From Trileptium ribeirensis (Eukaryota; Nematoda; Enoplea; Enoplida; Thoracostomopsidae): DNA of 64,000 bases. The translations under genes were made by a program, and so were the position numbers. Shown here in pieces: positions 25,045 to 38,579 of this stretch (position 1 is its first letter; every line of letters starts with the position of its first letter). Location: positions 1 to 64,000 of the forward strand of contig JASANE010007443.1 of the NCBI GenBank assembly GCA_030248225.1, read 5' to 3'. The notes beneath the pieces were generated by a model that was given only the letters and a program-made list of their open reading frames with translations, was not told the DNA's origin and made no database searches.

Positions 25045-27849
25045 CGCTATTATAGGTAATTATTTTGTGTACGAAAGTATATTTCGCGCATTTTTGTATA
25101 ATAATTTGCACACGTGTGTGTCTTGCAGTTTTTATTTTTATTTTGTATTCCATTAATATTGATACGTCAGGTCGTAATATAATCGACGAAAACTTTAGAT
25201 ATTCCAGGTTTTTGTTTGTGTGTAGCTTTGTCTGTACCTTGAAGCACCTTTATTGTAACTAAAATTATACAAATAGATGTGTTACGAGTTAGAAAAAGCA
25301 AATACGATTATTTTCAGCCTCGATTTACCTAAATACTTCGATGCTTCCGAAACAGATTGAAAATACCCAGTTTAGTTTCAAAGCCAGTTTCCATGCTGTT
25401 ATATCTGGTTATGAACACCATAGGTAATTAATTTCGGATAGTGGTATAACAATATGTACCAGACAGGGAATGCGTTCATGGAACCTATCTGCAAAACTAC
25501 TTACGCTGAGCAATCAAGTATAGTTTTAGTACCGAGCTCAAGCCATTTTGTATTCTACTCCGCTTGCTTCTTTCATCGGCCTTGTTGTCGTACGATTGAC
25601 ATCGAAAGCTGTCTGTTCCTCCACACTCTGTAGCTTACAAAGAAATGGAATTCGAAATAAAAATATTTATATTGTCTAAATTTCCAATTTCATATCATTA
25701 TTATAGAGATTTATTACAATTGAGAGATTTTGACTCAGTTACTATTATCGTTAATAAAAATAAATTGATCTGTTATTTGTATATATGTGACAGCAAATCC
25801 TTTTGTCACAACAAACAGCAAATGTTTGCTGGACCAGTTTTGCAAGTTAATAACATATTTTTCATCTAAACAAATAATTAGTATTATATCTAGTTGATGT
25901 CTGATTACGACCTCGTATTAATATGAATTCGTATTAATATCTGTGATATCTTGTTTTCTTGCAGTAGATCCTATTTGTCTTAATTAACGATATTGTAATT
26001 ATTAGCTTGATATTTGATATATATCAATTATTGAAACGACTTATTTAGGTTGAAGGGTTGATAATGTTATCAGTCTTGATTATAATTCACCCTGTTTTGT
26101 TGATAACTTACTCGAACAATTTCCAGCAAAGGTGGTTAGCTGAAAAACCGTTCACCATGAGCTACTTTGTAGAGCTATTTCGTCGGCAAATATACTCAGC
26201 AACACTAGCTCCGCACGCTGCTCAAAAGTGGAGTGTAAGTGTTATGGAAAACCACAGTTGGTTCGTAGGTTCCCCGCCCCGACGCGAACATTTTATGCGC
26301 CTACGAAACTCATTATAAACCCTATATCAATCATTGCGTTTTATTGAACAACCTGAAAAAAATTCCCAACTATGTTGTTTGCTGATATTTGCATAAAAAT
26401 GTAAAAATACATAAAAATTCATGTTAATGTGAAAACTGGTAATTCATTCATGAAAACTGAATTATGTGCGAGTATACGTTGCGAAAGTAAGTTTGAATAT
26501 TTAAATCGTTTTTGAAACGAAATTTGAATGAACGCAGAATTTTCAGGTACAGACGTCGTAGGATATAATGTGTTCTGGTATAATTTTAATAGTCACTGCG
26601 TTAACCCTTGAAATGAGTGTTGTCGGTTTTATACTCCCGGCAATTTCTGGTGAAACGCAATACATTGCAAACGTCAAAATTATTACCAACGCTGTTATAC
26701 TGGCCGTGAACATTTCATAATGCAGTTGGCCAGATAGCGTTACATTGTTCCGACTGCTACAGTGTTTGCAGAGGGTCTTTACCTTAGGGAAGTTTCACTT
26801 CTGACTTTAGTGGGCTGTTTAATTCTCCTGCTTGCCGTCTGAAAATATAACTACATCACGTGCAAAACAGAAACTGATTGTTTCTAGTAGGCATCCTCGA
26901 TACTTTAAAATCCTTCATTGCTAGCTATATAAAATATCTTCGTGTTTTATCGATAGGTTTTAGAAATTTATATCTCTTGTGGTCTAATTATAAGGCTAAT
27001 GTCGTAGAAAATGACCCCTATGCAGGACAATGCTATAAACTTGGCAAACACTACGAGTAACTATACACAAAAACGTTATTTACAACAACAACATAGTTTA
27101 TTACCGGTCAAGCCAGCCTTATTACACAGAACTGTTATGCATTGTCTATACTCACACTGTCCATGTGAGATATAGACCAGATCAAAGATCCTGTTATACA
27201 AAGATAATAGACTGACATGTGGTAAATAAACAGATAAAGATCAGAAAGGGCATGGAGCCACTTACAACTGATCATAAGTTGAAACGATAATGGTGATAAC
27301 ACTAAATAGCCACTGCACGTAGAGATGCATGAACAATTTGCGAATTACATAAAAGTAGGAATTTTGAAAAATAATTTGAAAGTCACTGTTTAAGTCTGTC
27401 ATGCACCTTACTATGCTCTAAGAAATTACACGAAAATAGATAACCACTGTATTTAGGCGGAATTATTGATAGGATTAGGAAGGCGCTTGAGGGACTGTCG
27501 CAGTACTGATAATATATTCCTATTGTAGTGCAAAAATTGCGACAAGTCGACATTTTTCAACGAAATTTGAATGACATGCAGTTAGGAGCGCAGATGAGAG
27601 GTTTATTCCCAACGAGTTCGGGTAACGAATTTCAGGCATTGATTACCCGAATTCCGGAAGAATGTTTTAAAACATTCGTTTTGAAATTCTTTTTATTAGT
27701 CTCAGTGAGTGTCAACGCGTTTGCGATACGCCTAGCGTTGACGTTTTCAGCAGGTATTTGCAGGCATCAGTATCTGAATTTTAAATTTTATAGACCATAG
27801 CAAAATCGAGGTTAAGTCGACGTAGTTCAAGCGGCTCAAGATTTAAAAT
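25045..27849. other. No gene confirmed
   Basis: An open stretch near 26120-26235, preceded by TTTCCAG and followed by GTGTAAGTG, could be mistaken for an internal exon; it has no recognisable domain, so I do not call it. An inverted pair GGGTAACGAATT / AATGATTACCCG-like lies near 27619-27650. Otherwise empty. Confidence 0.35.
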
Positions 27850-29215
27850 ACTGAGCCGTTCCTTGTATGGTACTTTTGTCTATTTTAGTCTGATGAACAA
27901 AGGGCGAGTAAAATATCTTTGTACTCTCTCAATATGTCAATTTCACTTAGCTGACACGGAGACTAGACTTAAGAAGCATACTCAAGCACTGGTCGTACAT
28001 AAATGACGTAGGATCGTAACAAGACAAGGTCGTTATTGGTCAGAATCTGAATAAAATATAGTCTTTTATGGTTGTTTAGCCGCAGCTCTGCAATGAGAAC
28101 TACTTTTCAGATTGTGACTAATATAAACACCCGGCTCTCTGCATTGCTTAGCGATTGGTAAAAGTTCGTCACATAAAATGTAATTTGCTTCCCAACTGGA
28201 TTTCCAAGTCGCAACAGGTTGAATTTTGAAGCAGACATTGAAAGTTGTCATTTTTGTGCCCATTGCTCAATTGTACTCAACGTGTTTTGGAAGTATTGTT
28301 GTTGATCGATATCATTTGGTGAGTAATGACCATAAAGTTTAACATCGTCAGCAAAAATTTTGCAATTAACATTAGGCATAATATAATTGATATCATTTAT
28401 ATACAACAAAAACAGCGAAGGACCAAGTACACTGCCTTGCGGCACACCTGAAGTTACTGGATAATTTTTAGAGCAAGTTTCATTTACTTCTACACGAAAC
28501 CGCCTGTTGTTTAAGACAGATTCGATCCATTTTTCGAGATGGCCTGTAATGCCAAACGATGAAAGTTTGTGAAATAATTTCTTGTGCGATACGGTATCAA
28601 AGGGTTTGGCATATAAACAATATCAATGAAATTTTCCATATCCAGCGAAATGGACCAGTCATCGAAACATTCCAAAAGCTGTGTACAGTAGAACGCTTCG
28701 CTGAAAAACTGTGCTGGCTTTTTGATATTAAATTGTTTGATGGAATGTAATTTATAATTATTGTTCATTTACTATCGATTACATAAGCTTGAACGAGTTC
28801 GATAAGAGTGAAACTAGCCGATAGTTAAATGGTTCGCATGTTGATCCATTTTATAGATGGGTACAACATCCGAACAGGACCACATGCTAGGTAAAACGCC
28901 ATTTACTAATGATTGTTCGAAAATATGAGAAAGTGGTTTACACAACTCAACGCGGAGTTCTTTTAAAATGGACTGAGAAAATTCGTCTGGAGCGTGACTA
29001 TGACTATTTTTAATTTTGCCATGAATTTGTACACATCAGGACTGAAGGATATCCATGATAATTCTATACCGTCAGGAGCTTCTGTTAGTACAAGAAGCTT
29101 CCGATCATCCGGAATAAATACGGTTGCAAAAGCTTTTGCTAGTAAATTTGAACGTTGATCGTCATCAGTAATAAGTTCATCTTGGCTATTCTTCAAGGCA
29201 TTGATACTGGTCTTA
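27850..29215 (-). mobile_element. Decayed CR1/jockey-like non-LTR relic
   Basis: Minus-strand RT fragments in several frames. At 28248-28445 the block PQGSVLGPSLFLLYINDI and the FADD catalytic motif are clear. Upstream (28511-29196) are broken pieces of the RT fingers, including an ELRVELCKPLSHIFEQS-like stretch. Multiple stops and frameshifts; no ends recognised. A different subfamily from the relic at 1.7 kb, since the blocks around FADD differ. Confidence 0.8.
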
Positions 29216-31399
29216 GCGATGTTGACACTTATTTATTTTAATTCTTAGATTCGTTTATAACTAACTTTTACACCTTATAAATGTAAATACATCAGTACGT
29301 CTGAGATGTTAAGACATCTTTGATAATCCAATTGAATTTTGATTGTTATATTACTACAATTGTTCTAACTGATCGAATTGTACAATATAAAAATGGAATA
29401 ACGCTAGATCATATAAAATAGTTAGAAGATCGTTAACATTTACAAATGACCTTAAGTGTTCTTAAAAATTCAAACTTTCAAAATTCCCTTAAGTACGACA
29501 AAAACCTATGGCTCAGATGTAAGTGGAGATTTTGCTCCCTTTCTGTTTAAACTTTATTAAGAATATAAATTTTTGTAATTACGTATTCTTCTGTTTTATA
29601 AATTTCTAATGCATATTGTTTCTTGTTACCAGTAACGAGATTTAGTAAGCCATTGCCTCAGTTTCGGCCTCGCTATGACGGCCTTAACGCCAAAACAACC
29701 ACGTTACGCTGATCTCCCGACTAATGTCATAAATTCTTAATATTATTTGTTGTTTCCCTGCCGTTTCAGCAAATTCTAGTCAAATTCTGAAATTTTGCTT
29801 CACAAGTACTGTTATACATAAAATTTATTACAATAGAAATGATTAATCGTTGACGCAACGGTCAACGTATGAGTATTTTTTGTTACTGTGACAAAGCTTA
29901 AATAATCATGAGTATAGTTATTATAAATTATTTATCACCAGCTATACTACGAGTTCTTTCCCGTATCAAGCTGATGCCAGACGCCGCTATTATGCACAGA
30001 AAAATTCACAAAAACTTGTCTAAAGTATGTAATTATCAAACCATGTTTTCGAATTAACACTAATAGAAATTAATGGATATTAAAAATTTTAATGCTACAA
30101 TGTCTTAATACTGAATGCCATTCTCGACAAACTGCCAAAGAAGTAATTTACATTTGAATTTAGATACTTCAAGCAGAGTTTTCTGAAATTAAAAGATTTG
30201 GAAAAATTTTAGAGTTTTACAACACTAGATGGTAGATAACTGACTTAACTCAGTTCCAGGGTACAATTAATAATTTATGACCAAAATCTACAAATCCATA
30301 ATTTATTACGTTTTAAGGTACCGGCCGCATGTTTGAATGCTTTATACATTAAAGTCATGTAGTATACACTCTTCATGGTACAAAGAACACAATCCGAGAA
30401 GGTTTGTTATTAATGCTCTGGTAGCGATCAAAATCAATCTTAGGCTTGCTTGAAAAACTCGGAGTTTTGTCTCTTTTAAACATTACCATATATACACGGT
30501 CACAAAACGTAGTGAGGGAACTCGTGATTTGCAAGATAAATAGGTTTAGAATAGGAGTTGTCGTTAATCAAATTTCTGCGACTTTTATGGGCCTCATGGC
30601 GCATATGTCATAGGTTTTTTAGAATCCGCACAGTGTCCGAGCGTGAAACAAATATTATGCATCGTCATTAGTCATTAATCAGGCTGTGACTTTCTTTTCA
30701 AATGTACCCATGTGTGCTGGTGCGCTTGATCGTTCTAGTAAAATATCTAAGATAGGCCTGCGTTCCATCTATACATGCTGATCTTCATTACTTTGATATA
30801 ATGGAGGACAAAGTGGACTCAGAAGTAAAGTTCGGAAATTGGCTAACCTACATAATTCTACTGTCTAAAGAGAGAGTATTTTTCCACTCCATGGTACCCG
30901 CAATAAGATCAGGTTGATCAAACATTTTTCTACACCGATTTCCAGACCCATTATAAAACCATTTATAGTGGTGTATCAAAATGGGGTTATTGCTATCTGC
31001 TAGCCTCTGGAACGTAGCTGCTCTACGGACCACGAAACGTTATAAACATCACGTAAACTCGATCATTTGGCTTTGAAACGGGATATTTAAGGCGGCAACG
31101 TACTTTCTTTTTAGATATTGACAGGTAAATTGAATACGTTTGATTCACGCGTTTTTCGCTTGTTAAGCGGATTCCACACTGAGATGAAGAATCCTTTCCC
31201 TGTAACGTGTAACCGCAGTGGAAACTGCACAACGCTTTTAAAACAGCTATTACATAAGACGAAGAAGCTATGCTGCAAATAACGGCTGTGATAAAAATTG
31301 ATTTCCTATTAATTTTGTTCAGGCGATAAACATTATAAATTTAATAGCTAAAACATTAAATCTACCTGTATAAAAATCGTATGTATACCATACATGCTG
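29216..31399. other. No gene recognised
   Basis: Short frames only; no repeats or RNA genes recognised. Confidence 0.4.
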
Positions 31400-32060
31400 A
31401 CCCGCGAGCTCTCGGGGGAGGGGGGACGAAGAGGGTAATCTCAGAGGGAGGTCCTCTAAGGGGGTACTGAATAAGTTGACGCCGTCTTCCTCACCCCTTC
31501 ATTTTGCTCAGTACCCATTTTTTCCTATATTAACACCAGTTTTGCCAATTTTCACCAAATTTCGCTAAAACATTCTTCAAAGCGTTTGGATCCGAGGCCT
31601 AAATGAGGGTAGCCCATTTGTCCCCTGCCTCGGCATGTATGAATATATAGACATATACATATATATGTATATACATATGTCCATATATGTATGTACATAT
31701 ATACGTATATATATACGACTTAATATGTACCTACTCAACTGGAGAGTTAACTGTATAAGGTGGTTACGAAAACTCGGTTACCGTAAAAAAGCAGACAACA
31801 CATTTTTTGAAAATTTACTATTTTATCATACATGCAAGAGGTTCAAAATACCAAGGCGGATTGTGTGTGCTTCTGGGGGCCTTGGCCCTGCCCAAGGGTA
31901 TAAATTTTCGAATTTTCCGGGATTCAAAATAAATTTTTCTTTATTTTTGCCAATTTTCCCTCGATTTTTGCCAATTTTTCACAATTTTTGGCAATGTCGC
32001 CCAATTTTAGGTTATTATTCCTAATTTTTGCCTTAATCTGCAAAAATTCTGTGCCCGCGT
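31400..32060 (+). repeat. Dispersed repeat, TTTTGCCAATTTT family (two adjacent copies) with TATA-type microsatellite
   Basis: Copy 3 (31400-31640) has a GGGGGAGGGGGG flank, TTTTGCCAATTTTCACC core and a CCCCTGCCTCGGCATGTATG end. Then 31640-31720 is an imperfect TATATACATATG microsatellite, and copy 4 (31870-32060) has TTTTTGCCAATTTTCCC and TTTTTGCCAATTTTTCAC words. The 129-codon plus frame across it begins inside the microsatellite and is not credible. Confidence 0.6.
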
Positions 32061-33398
32061 TCAGTTGTTATATAAAGTCTGTAATATTGTTATACACGAT
32101 ATGTCACTTATAACAATATTACGAATGACGAAGTGGACGATCGGTTGTTTATGCGTGGTTTCCCCTTAACTTAATCTACGGATTACAACTCTTCGCGACA
32201 CAAGATTTCGTGCCGGTGTATGTATTATTCAATGGAGCTTGCTTCAGAATATTCTATTTTGTGGGCTTACTCACCGCTACTTGTTAGCTATTCGGCTTTA
32301 TATAGTGATTCTTCGTGTTTACATAGAATGTTACAATTATTGAACAATATTTTTTCAATGCTGTTGGCTGTTTGACCGAGAATTAGGAAATAAAAATGAA
32401 AGCTTATATATACACATCCGAACTTTCATACCCCATACTGACAGCCCAATGCTCAGATTTTAACCATTATATTTTGCGTGCTCGTACGTTACTGCCATAA
32501 AGTCAGTAATGGAGGTTAAAATTTTATAGGTAAACTGGTAGTAAAAAATATACCATGTACAATTCGCAACAGACATTACAGTTCATGTGGCATTCCTAAT
32601 TATAGCAACCTATCTGTAGATTAAGATTAATTTCTCCAAATATGAGATGATTTGCGGTGTTTAAAACGCCCTTACAGAATATACCTAAGTAGCTACATTT
32701 ATATACGCTCATAAACTACATTTATGCAATTAGAGTACCACTCATAATGGTATGCTCATGTAGTAGATTTATGCAATTTGACAAATAATAGGCAATTTAG
32801 GGAAGTAGTTACTGTTGTAGTCAAGAGAAAACCCGAGCTATTATTAGTCATAAAAAGCACGGCAATATTGTAATAGTTTGTTCTTTTCAATTAACCGTTA
32901 AGCTGTCGTGAGTGCCTTAGTCTAAAAAGGCCTGTATGCTTTTGGTGGTCTTTTTCTATAGTTTTCTGGTACTTGTAATATGCCGTGTGTGTGTATTGTC
33001 AGTCGGTACATGTCTGCTTGTTTTTATTAATGTCAATATGGTTAGTTGAGTTTAAGATTTGGGGAAAACGGTGAACAAATAAAAATGGAAAACATAGCCT
33101 TTACTGCGCGTTTCTATAGCTTTTAAATATACGTAATAATTTCTACACTTATTAGCTCAAAATTTGTGAAAATTTTTAACCTAACATTTCATTATAATAA
33201 CTATTTAGCTTATCCGGAATTGTCGAGCAAAATTCCTGATTAACATTGCGCCTGCGATTTTTCACGTTTTCTATCCAATTTTAATAATTGCTGACACTCA
33301 TTTACAATTTTAAAATTTACTGTATACCATTTTAAAATATACGGATTTTATATATACACCAATTTATTTATTAATGTCATTGTATATTTAAAAATATA
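32061..33398. other. No gene recognised
   Basis: AT-rich with no supported feature. Confidence 0.4.
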
Positions 33399-35254
33399 AG
33401 GTGTCCCATAAGGAATGCCCAACTTCAAACTGTTGCTGAGACTGATATAATATACTTACAACCCTCCTGCGTTCAGGAATTATAATGCATGGGTAAACCT
33501 AAGCAGCGCGACCTACCATCTTCATTTGACACCATGCACAAAAACTGTCTGCTGTTCGAGAACAAAACATTCACTGCAATAGCCAATTCTAAATTAAGAA
33601 ATTTCCATTCGCGTACGATGAGCGACTATTTGCAAAACGGGGTAATTTCTGTTCACTAACACAATGCACCTATCTGCTGTTTGGGCACCAATTTTTTCGT
33701 TTCTCTAACATATTTCGTTATATTAATGATAATACATGTATTTCCCGATCATTACATGTGAACATTACATGTGTTCAGTGTTTGAAAACACAAAAGGGTG
33801 AATCTTCTTTCGATAGTAAAAAATATAATTTTCCTGTTCAAATGTCAAGTGGTCACAATGTCAAGTGGTTACTTAATGTTTTTCAAGTAATCGTTAATAG
33901 GGCAATTTTTTTGTTACTTAACGTTTTGGATGCGTTGTCCAAAACACAGTTTTATGTTCTCTTATATGTAGACGGATGGCTGGTAGGCCAAACAAGCTAT
34001 CGCCACTCGCTAATGACAGAATGGGATGGCAGGGGTGCACCTTAATTTTACTCAAGCATAACCCAACATATCATAAATATCTATGTATAACAAAATGTCT
34101 GATACTAGACTTAATTTGACTGAGCGAATAACTGCAGTAAGACTGTATTCAGTTTACCAAAATAGTCGTGCAGTTGTGCGACCATGGTCAAAGCATTCGA
34201 CCATAAATTTATTGCTTCGATTAATAAAAGGTTTGATCTAACAGGTTCTGCAGGTGATTTGGTCCAAACAGGGAGACCAATGACGGCATGTGGTGATGCT
34301 GCGATAGCTGATATTTCCTATTATTTTGACTGTTGTCCTACAAAGTGAATTCGTAGTTGTGCTGTATAAACCGGCACCAGCAGACCGACTCTTCCGAATT
34401 GTTCGAAATATGGGTCTAAAAATTATAGAGCAACGTTAATTCATGCTCTGATTGGAGAATTATGATTGCACGGTTCAATTTTGCGAAAAATGGCTTTAGC
34501 GTCTCGACAATGATTTTAAGTTATCAGACGAAGTCATTTGGTCCAATGAATCTAAGTTTAAACTGAACGGCCACGTTAACCGGCATAATTGTGCTTACTG
34601 GCATGCATAAAATCCTCAGAACATCGAGCACCATATAAATAACCCTGGTATGACAGTATCAGCGGCATGTGTCCTGTTGGGTATGAGGCCGGTCTTTTTA
34701 GATGATACTGTAAATGCAGACTACTGTGTAGTGATGCTGCGAAATGAATTTTATCCTAATATTCAACAGCTACCAAATATTGACAGGCCTAGCTTTATGC
34801 AGAATGGCGTGCCTCCACATTTTGCGACGACTGAGCGCTGTTGATTGGTACGAAACCTTCCCAGATCGTTGGCAAGGGCATCGAGGCCCTATGGAATGGC
34901 CTGCTTGTTCTCCTAATCTAAACCATCCTGAGTTTTTATTATGGGGAGTGTTGAAGGAGAATGTATACACATTCAATCCAGAAGCCCTGTTGTGCCTGAA
35001 AGGGGATATATCGGAGGAACTCTCGATTCTGGAACCTGGTATTGTTCGAAAAGTCTGCATAAGTGCTCGTTTTCGACTGGAAGCATGCGTTGATCTTGCA
35101 AGCTCCCAAGTTCGCATTTAGGTTAAGTGTTATTCATTAAAAACCTATATAAGTTATATGTGCGAGTACATGCATGCCAAAACGCATTTAGATATATTTA
35201 TTATTTGGATTGCTGGATCATTTTAATGCTGATGACTTACTTACGGAACACCCT
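33399..35254 (+). mobile_element. Tc1/mariner-like DNA transposon relic
   Basis: Ends look like terminal inverted repeats: AGGTGTCCCATAAGG at the left (33399) and CTTACGGAACACCCT at the right (to 35254), next to TA-rich flanks. The right two-thirds carry a broken transposase. The left 680 bp before the transposase hold no recognisable coding sequence. Dead copy; no nearby full-length relative in the window. Confidence 0.7.
34095..35121 (+). pseudogene. Mariner/Tc-like transposase (broken)
   Basis: Would cut and paste the element through a DDE/D catalytic triad. A helix-turn-helix N-terminal stretch (ERITAVRLY) begins near 34095, followed by a GRPMTA block (near 34275), SDEVIWSNESKF-like (34515-34560), GHVNRHN (34570), GVPPHFA (34805-34825) and then FPDRWQGHRGPMEWPACSPN (34858-34918) with EFLLWG. 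The usual SPDL.PxDFFLWG block reads SPNL.xPEF here, so the third catalytic acidic residue appears replaced. At least two frameshifts and several stops. Confidence 0.85.
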
Positions 35255-36009
35255 GTGTTTATTGTTAATGACTGTTAAGGTAACCTTTTATCGGTTACTG
35301 AAGTATTTGAATGAAAATTATATACCTAAATCTTAAATTTTTTGAAGTTTCCCATTTGGGTATCTTTTAAACCTTGAATAATAGCTCAAAAACAGCTCGT
35401 CTAGCACAAAAATGCAAAATGACAAAGCTGAAGCTATTGGTGAGAGGATACTATGATCTGGCATTATGTGCAGCGTTATAACTCCAAGCATCAACGAATA
35501 TATTTCGTCAAATATCACAAACTGTCAAACTGTCATCATTTTTGAGAATTTGGTAACAAACCATTGCAGCAGCGCAAACATGCTATGTGCACAATAACTA
35601 GTTAAAATTGCTCGCCAGATTGAAATAACAAAATAACCAAAACAATAACCTCGCTGCGTAGTTACGAGTCTAACAGAGATGGTCGAAAAGAAATTTACCA
35701 CAGTCGATCGCTATTTTGCAAATATCCGCCCACTTCTTTCTTGAAAACCTTAAGATCTGTAATTGTGCATTATCGAGAACGCACATAAAGCTGTGGTAAA
35801 ATTTGAAACATATACTGCAACATTTGCAGTTACTTTGCCAGCAGTAGTGTGGAACACGTTGTTGGAGAGCAGGTTTTTTGATAATATCATAAAGTACGGT
35901 GTTACTTTATTTTGAGCCCATATCATCTTTAGTTTCCGGTAGTGGTATCTACAGACAAAACAGCTTAGTGAGATGGTTTGTGGTGTTTAGGGGCGGCAGG
36001 CTTAGGCTT
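35255..36009. other. No gene recognised
   Basis: No supported coding region or repeat. Confidence 0.4.
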
Positions 36010-36105
36010 AGTCTAAGTGTTATATAAGATGCGAAGCTTAGACTAAGGCGAAAGCTTAAGCTTAGTATACCGAGAACGGCATGGCACGCATTTTACTTCC
36101 TCCCC
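36010..36105 (+). repeat. Dispersed repeat C, copy 2
   Basis: CTTAGTCTAAGTGTTATATAAG, GCTTAGACTAAGG and TATACCGAGAACGGCATG match 15630-15735 in order. Contains an internal inverted pair (CTTAGTCTAAG / CTTAGACTAAG). Confidence 0.6.
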
Positions 36106-36970
36106 TATAACTTACATCGACCATATTTTGTGTCACTTGTACTTTTGTGTGTTCCAAAGTGTGTTTTGCGTCTCCAAATGTGATTTCCTGTAACCCAACG
36201 TCTTTTCGTGGTATATACTTCTACATATCCAAGTTTCTGGTCCTTAATAAAAGCAAAAACATTGGCCTGTTAAAACAGTTAACTAAAAACCCATGGTATC
36301 GACGACGGTCTAACCGACACCAACTCTGTTTAAAAACAATTCTATTAAAAACAAACTAAGGGCTTTTCTGTGTTTTTACTGAAATTTTGTGCAAGAAGTA
36401 GTGGAAGAAATGCCAAATTATAATTGGCGACGCAAAATTACAGGAGCATAATATATGTAGTTGCAAGTATTGGAAACAATCAAGTACATTCTACACTGCG
36501 GTATAAAGGATCATATAAACCAAATAGTTGCTTTATGGACACAAGAGGATTGTAACAGCCTAAAAGGTGTAATTCCATTGTTTTAACCTAATTTAATGTT
36601 CCTAATCATAAAAGAAAAATGACATATATCCCCCTATGTTAATGATGCCCCCACCAAAACTTATTTGTATTAAATGTCAACTAAAAATTAAAATAATGTC
36701 TTTAAAAAATTGTACCTGTTCCCCTGTTGTCGGCAAGGGATCCGAAACCCTAGTATTCGGAACTGGGGAAGTTTATTTCAACATAGGTTCACCATAAATT
36801 TCTTGCACAATTCTGACAAAAGCCAAAATCAAAGTTTATAATGTACAGCCTATACAAAACTGGAAAACAACTGATTGTTGCTATATCGTTTTTATATACA
36901 GTTTGACAAATCACGAAAACATGTAAACTTGTTGTTTGATTTCTGCATGGCAATTTACGAACATCTTAGA
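36106..36970. other. No gene recognised
   Basis: Short frames only. Confidence 0.4.
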
Positions 36971-37043
36971 TGGTCGGTAGTCGACTGGTTAGAGCTTTAG
37001 ACTCTCACGCAAAACGTCGGTAGTTCGAATTCCTGGGGGAACC
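36971..37043 (+). pseudogene. tRNA-like sequence (degenerate, CTC loop)
   Basis: Has an A-box-like TAGTCGACTGGTTAGAGC, a TAGACTCTCACGC segment where a CTC anticodon would sit in a 7-base loop, and a B-box-like GTTCGAATTCC. The D-stem, anticodon-stem and T-stem pairings are poor, so it is unlikely to be a working tRNA-Glu. A tRNA pseudogene or the head of a tRNA-derived SINE are the two options. Confidence 0.45.
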
Positions 37044-38579
37044 TACGGACTTTTTCAGTATTTTTCAAATTTTCTTTATTTTGTCTTCGATATTTGGTCA
37101 AAATCTTCGAGGGACTACGGTCTATATTTTTACAACCGCGAAACACTTTTTGGGATGTTGTTAATGACCAATTTAAGCACATATATTTGTTGTAATGATT
37201 TTATCTTAAGTGGCTAATTAATGTTTTGATGTGTATGCTGTTGTATAATTTGTGTGAGGATTTTTGGCGTGAATTTGTCGTGTAAAATGTGTGTGTTTAT
37301 ACTCCAAAATTATATTGGTAAAATCTGTAAGAGTGCTTTTGTGTATATAATTGTGATGTGTATAACGTGTGATATTTGGTGTAGCACGTGGCAATGTAAA
37401 GCTAAAACTTGGCTCTAGATATTGCGAAATCCAATTAATTTTGTCACAGTTTTTCTGTACAAGGCTGTGATTTTATGGTTTGATTAAACTTTGTCAAACA
37501 TTGCTCAGTACTTTTGAATTTATTCTTGCATTTATTGTTCCCTGTGCACGAGTGAATTTACATTGCCACGTGAATTTTGAGTTTAAAGTGGGATTTTAAA
37601 TTGGATTCATTTTTGGATGTGGATTTCTGGAATTCAGAGCTATCTCAAAACATTTCAAAAATTGAGCTAAATTATATTTTTGTTTATATTATTAATTCGG
37701 CTACATTGTCATAAATTTGGATAGTTAAGAGGCTGAGCAGATCTCTTGAGGCCTCAGTAGCCTCAGGATTGCTGCCAGTCCGGTAAGTGGCGCTGCCACC
37801 TTTTATTGTTATTATTTTATAATTATTTAACGTTAGCTTAAATAAACGGTCTTCGCTGTGCTGAAAAATTTGATTATAAGTAAGCTTAGGACATTATACG
37901 TCAGTTAAGAATAGCAATATACACAAGGCTCATGCGGGCTACAGTACCGAAAAACAAATTTTGTAGAATTACAAAGTCTGAATAACTTGGACCATTATTC
38001 TTCAATTTTTCACATCCGTATCTGCTTGCTAAACCTGTGTATAGTCACTACACAGGTTTAACTGTAATTTAATACCATAAAGTAATTGCATCTAACAAGT
38101 AATGAATGTAGCGTGGTTTGTCATGCGATGATGAGCGATTTGGTTGCACCGGTTTACGCACATATGTGGTACTAATCGATCGAGTGCGACTGAACAAATT
38201 TGAACCACAATTTGCACGATTGAGTCTACAGGTCTGTAAAACGATAGCGCCAAACTATACTTCGACAAGCTCATTATATAAGTATTGCAATCTTTATTGT
38301 ACAATTTTGTTATCAGCGTTGTAGTTGTAGAATCGTTGTGGGTATTTATTGCATTACAAATAATAGCTGCAGGATGAGTTTCCATGCATTCAGTATTTGT
38401 ACCGGCGTATGTAATGAGGTCAAACATGTCTGATAGCATTAGTTTCAAAGAGTAAACTGTACAATAACACATAGAAATCTTTGGACGCCCATCGTTTCTT
38501 GCTGCAACTACCTTATGACATATTTTTAACGCCGTTTTAAGGTTATATATACCATGTTAAAAATGTATAAATATAAGGA
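37044..38579. other. Upstream region of the receptor gene
   Basis: No coding gene. A good donor-like CCG/GTAAGT at about 37779 follows a GC-richer stretch (37725-37785) and could end a 5' untranslated exon of the receptor gene, but this is inference. The 126-codon minus frame at 38092-38472 has no recognised content. An in-frame stop at 38574-38576 immediately precedes the receptor ATG. Confidence 0.35.

Noticed and set aside
26119..26236. Possible internal exon between TTTCCAG and GTGTAAGTG
   Set aside because: Acceptor- and donor-like sites occur by chance at this density; no homologous protein or neighbouring exon recognised.
31635..32024. 129-codon plus-strand frame
   Set aside because: Starts in a TATATACATATG microsatellite and passes through a dispersed repeat.
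38092..38472. 126-codon minus-strand frame upstream of the GPCR
   Set aside because: No recognisable domain, no splice or promoter support, and an overlapping plus-strand frame of similar quality.
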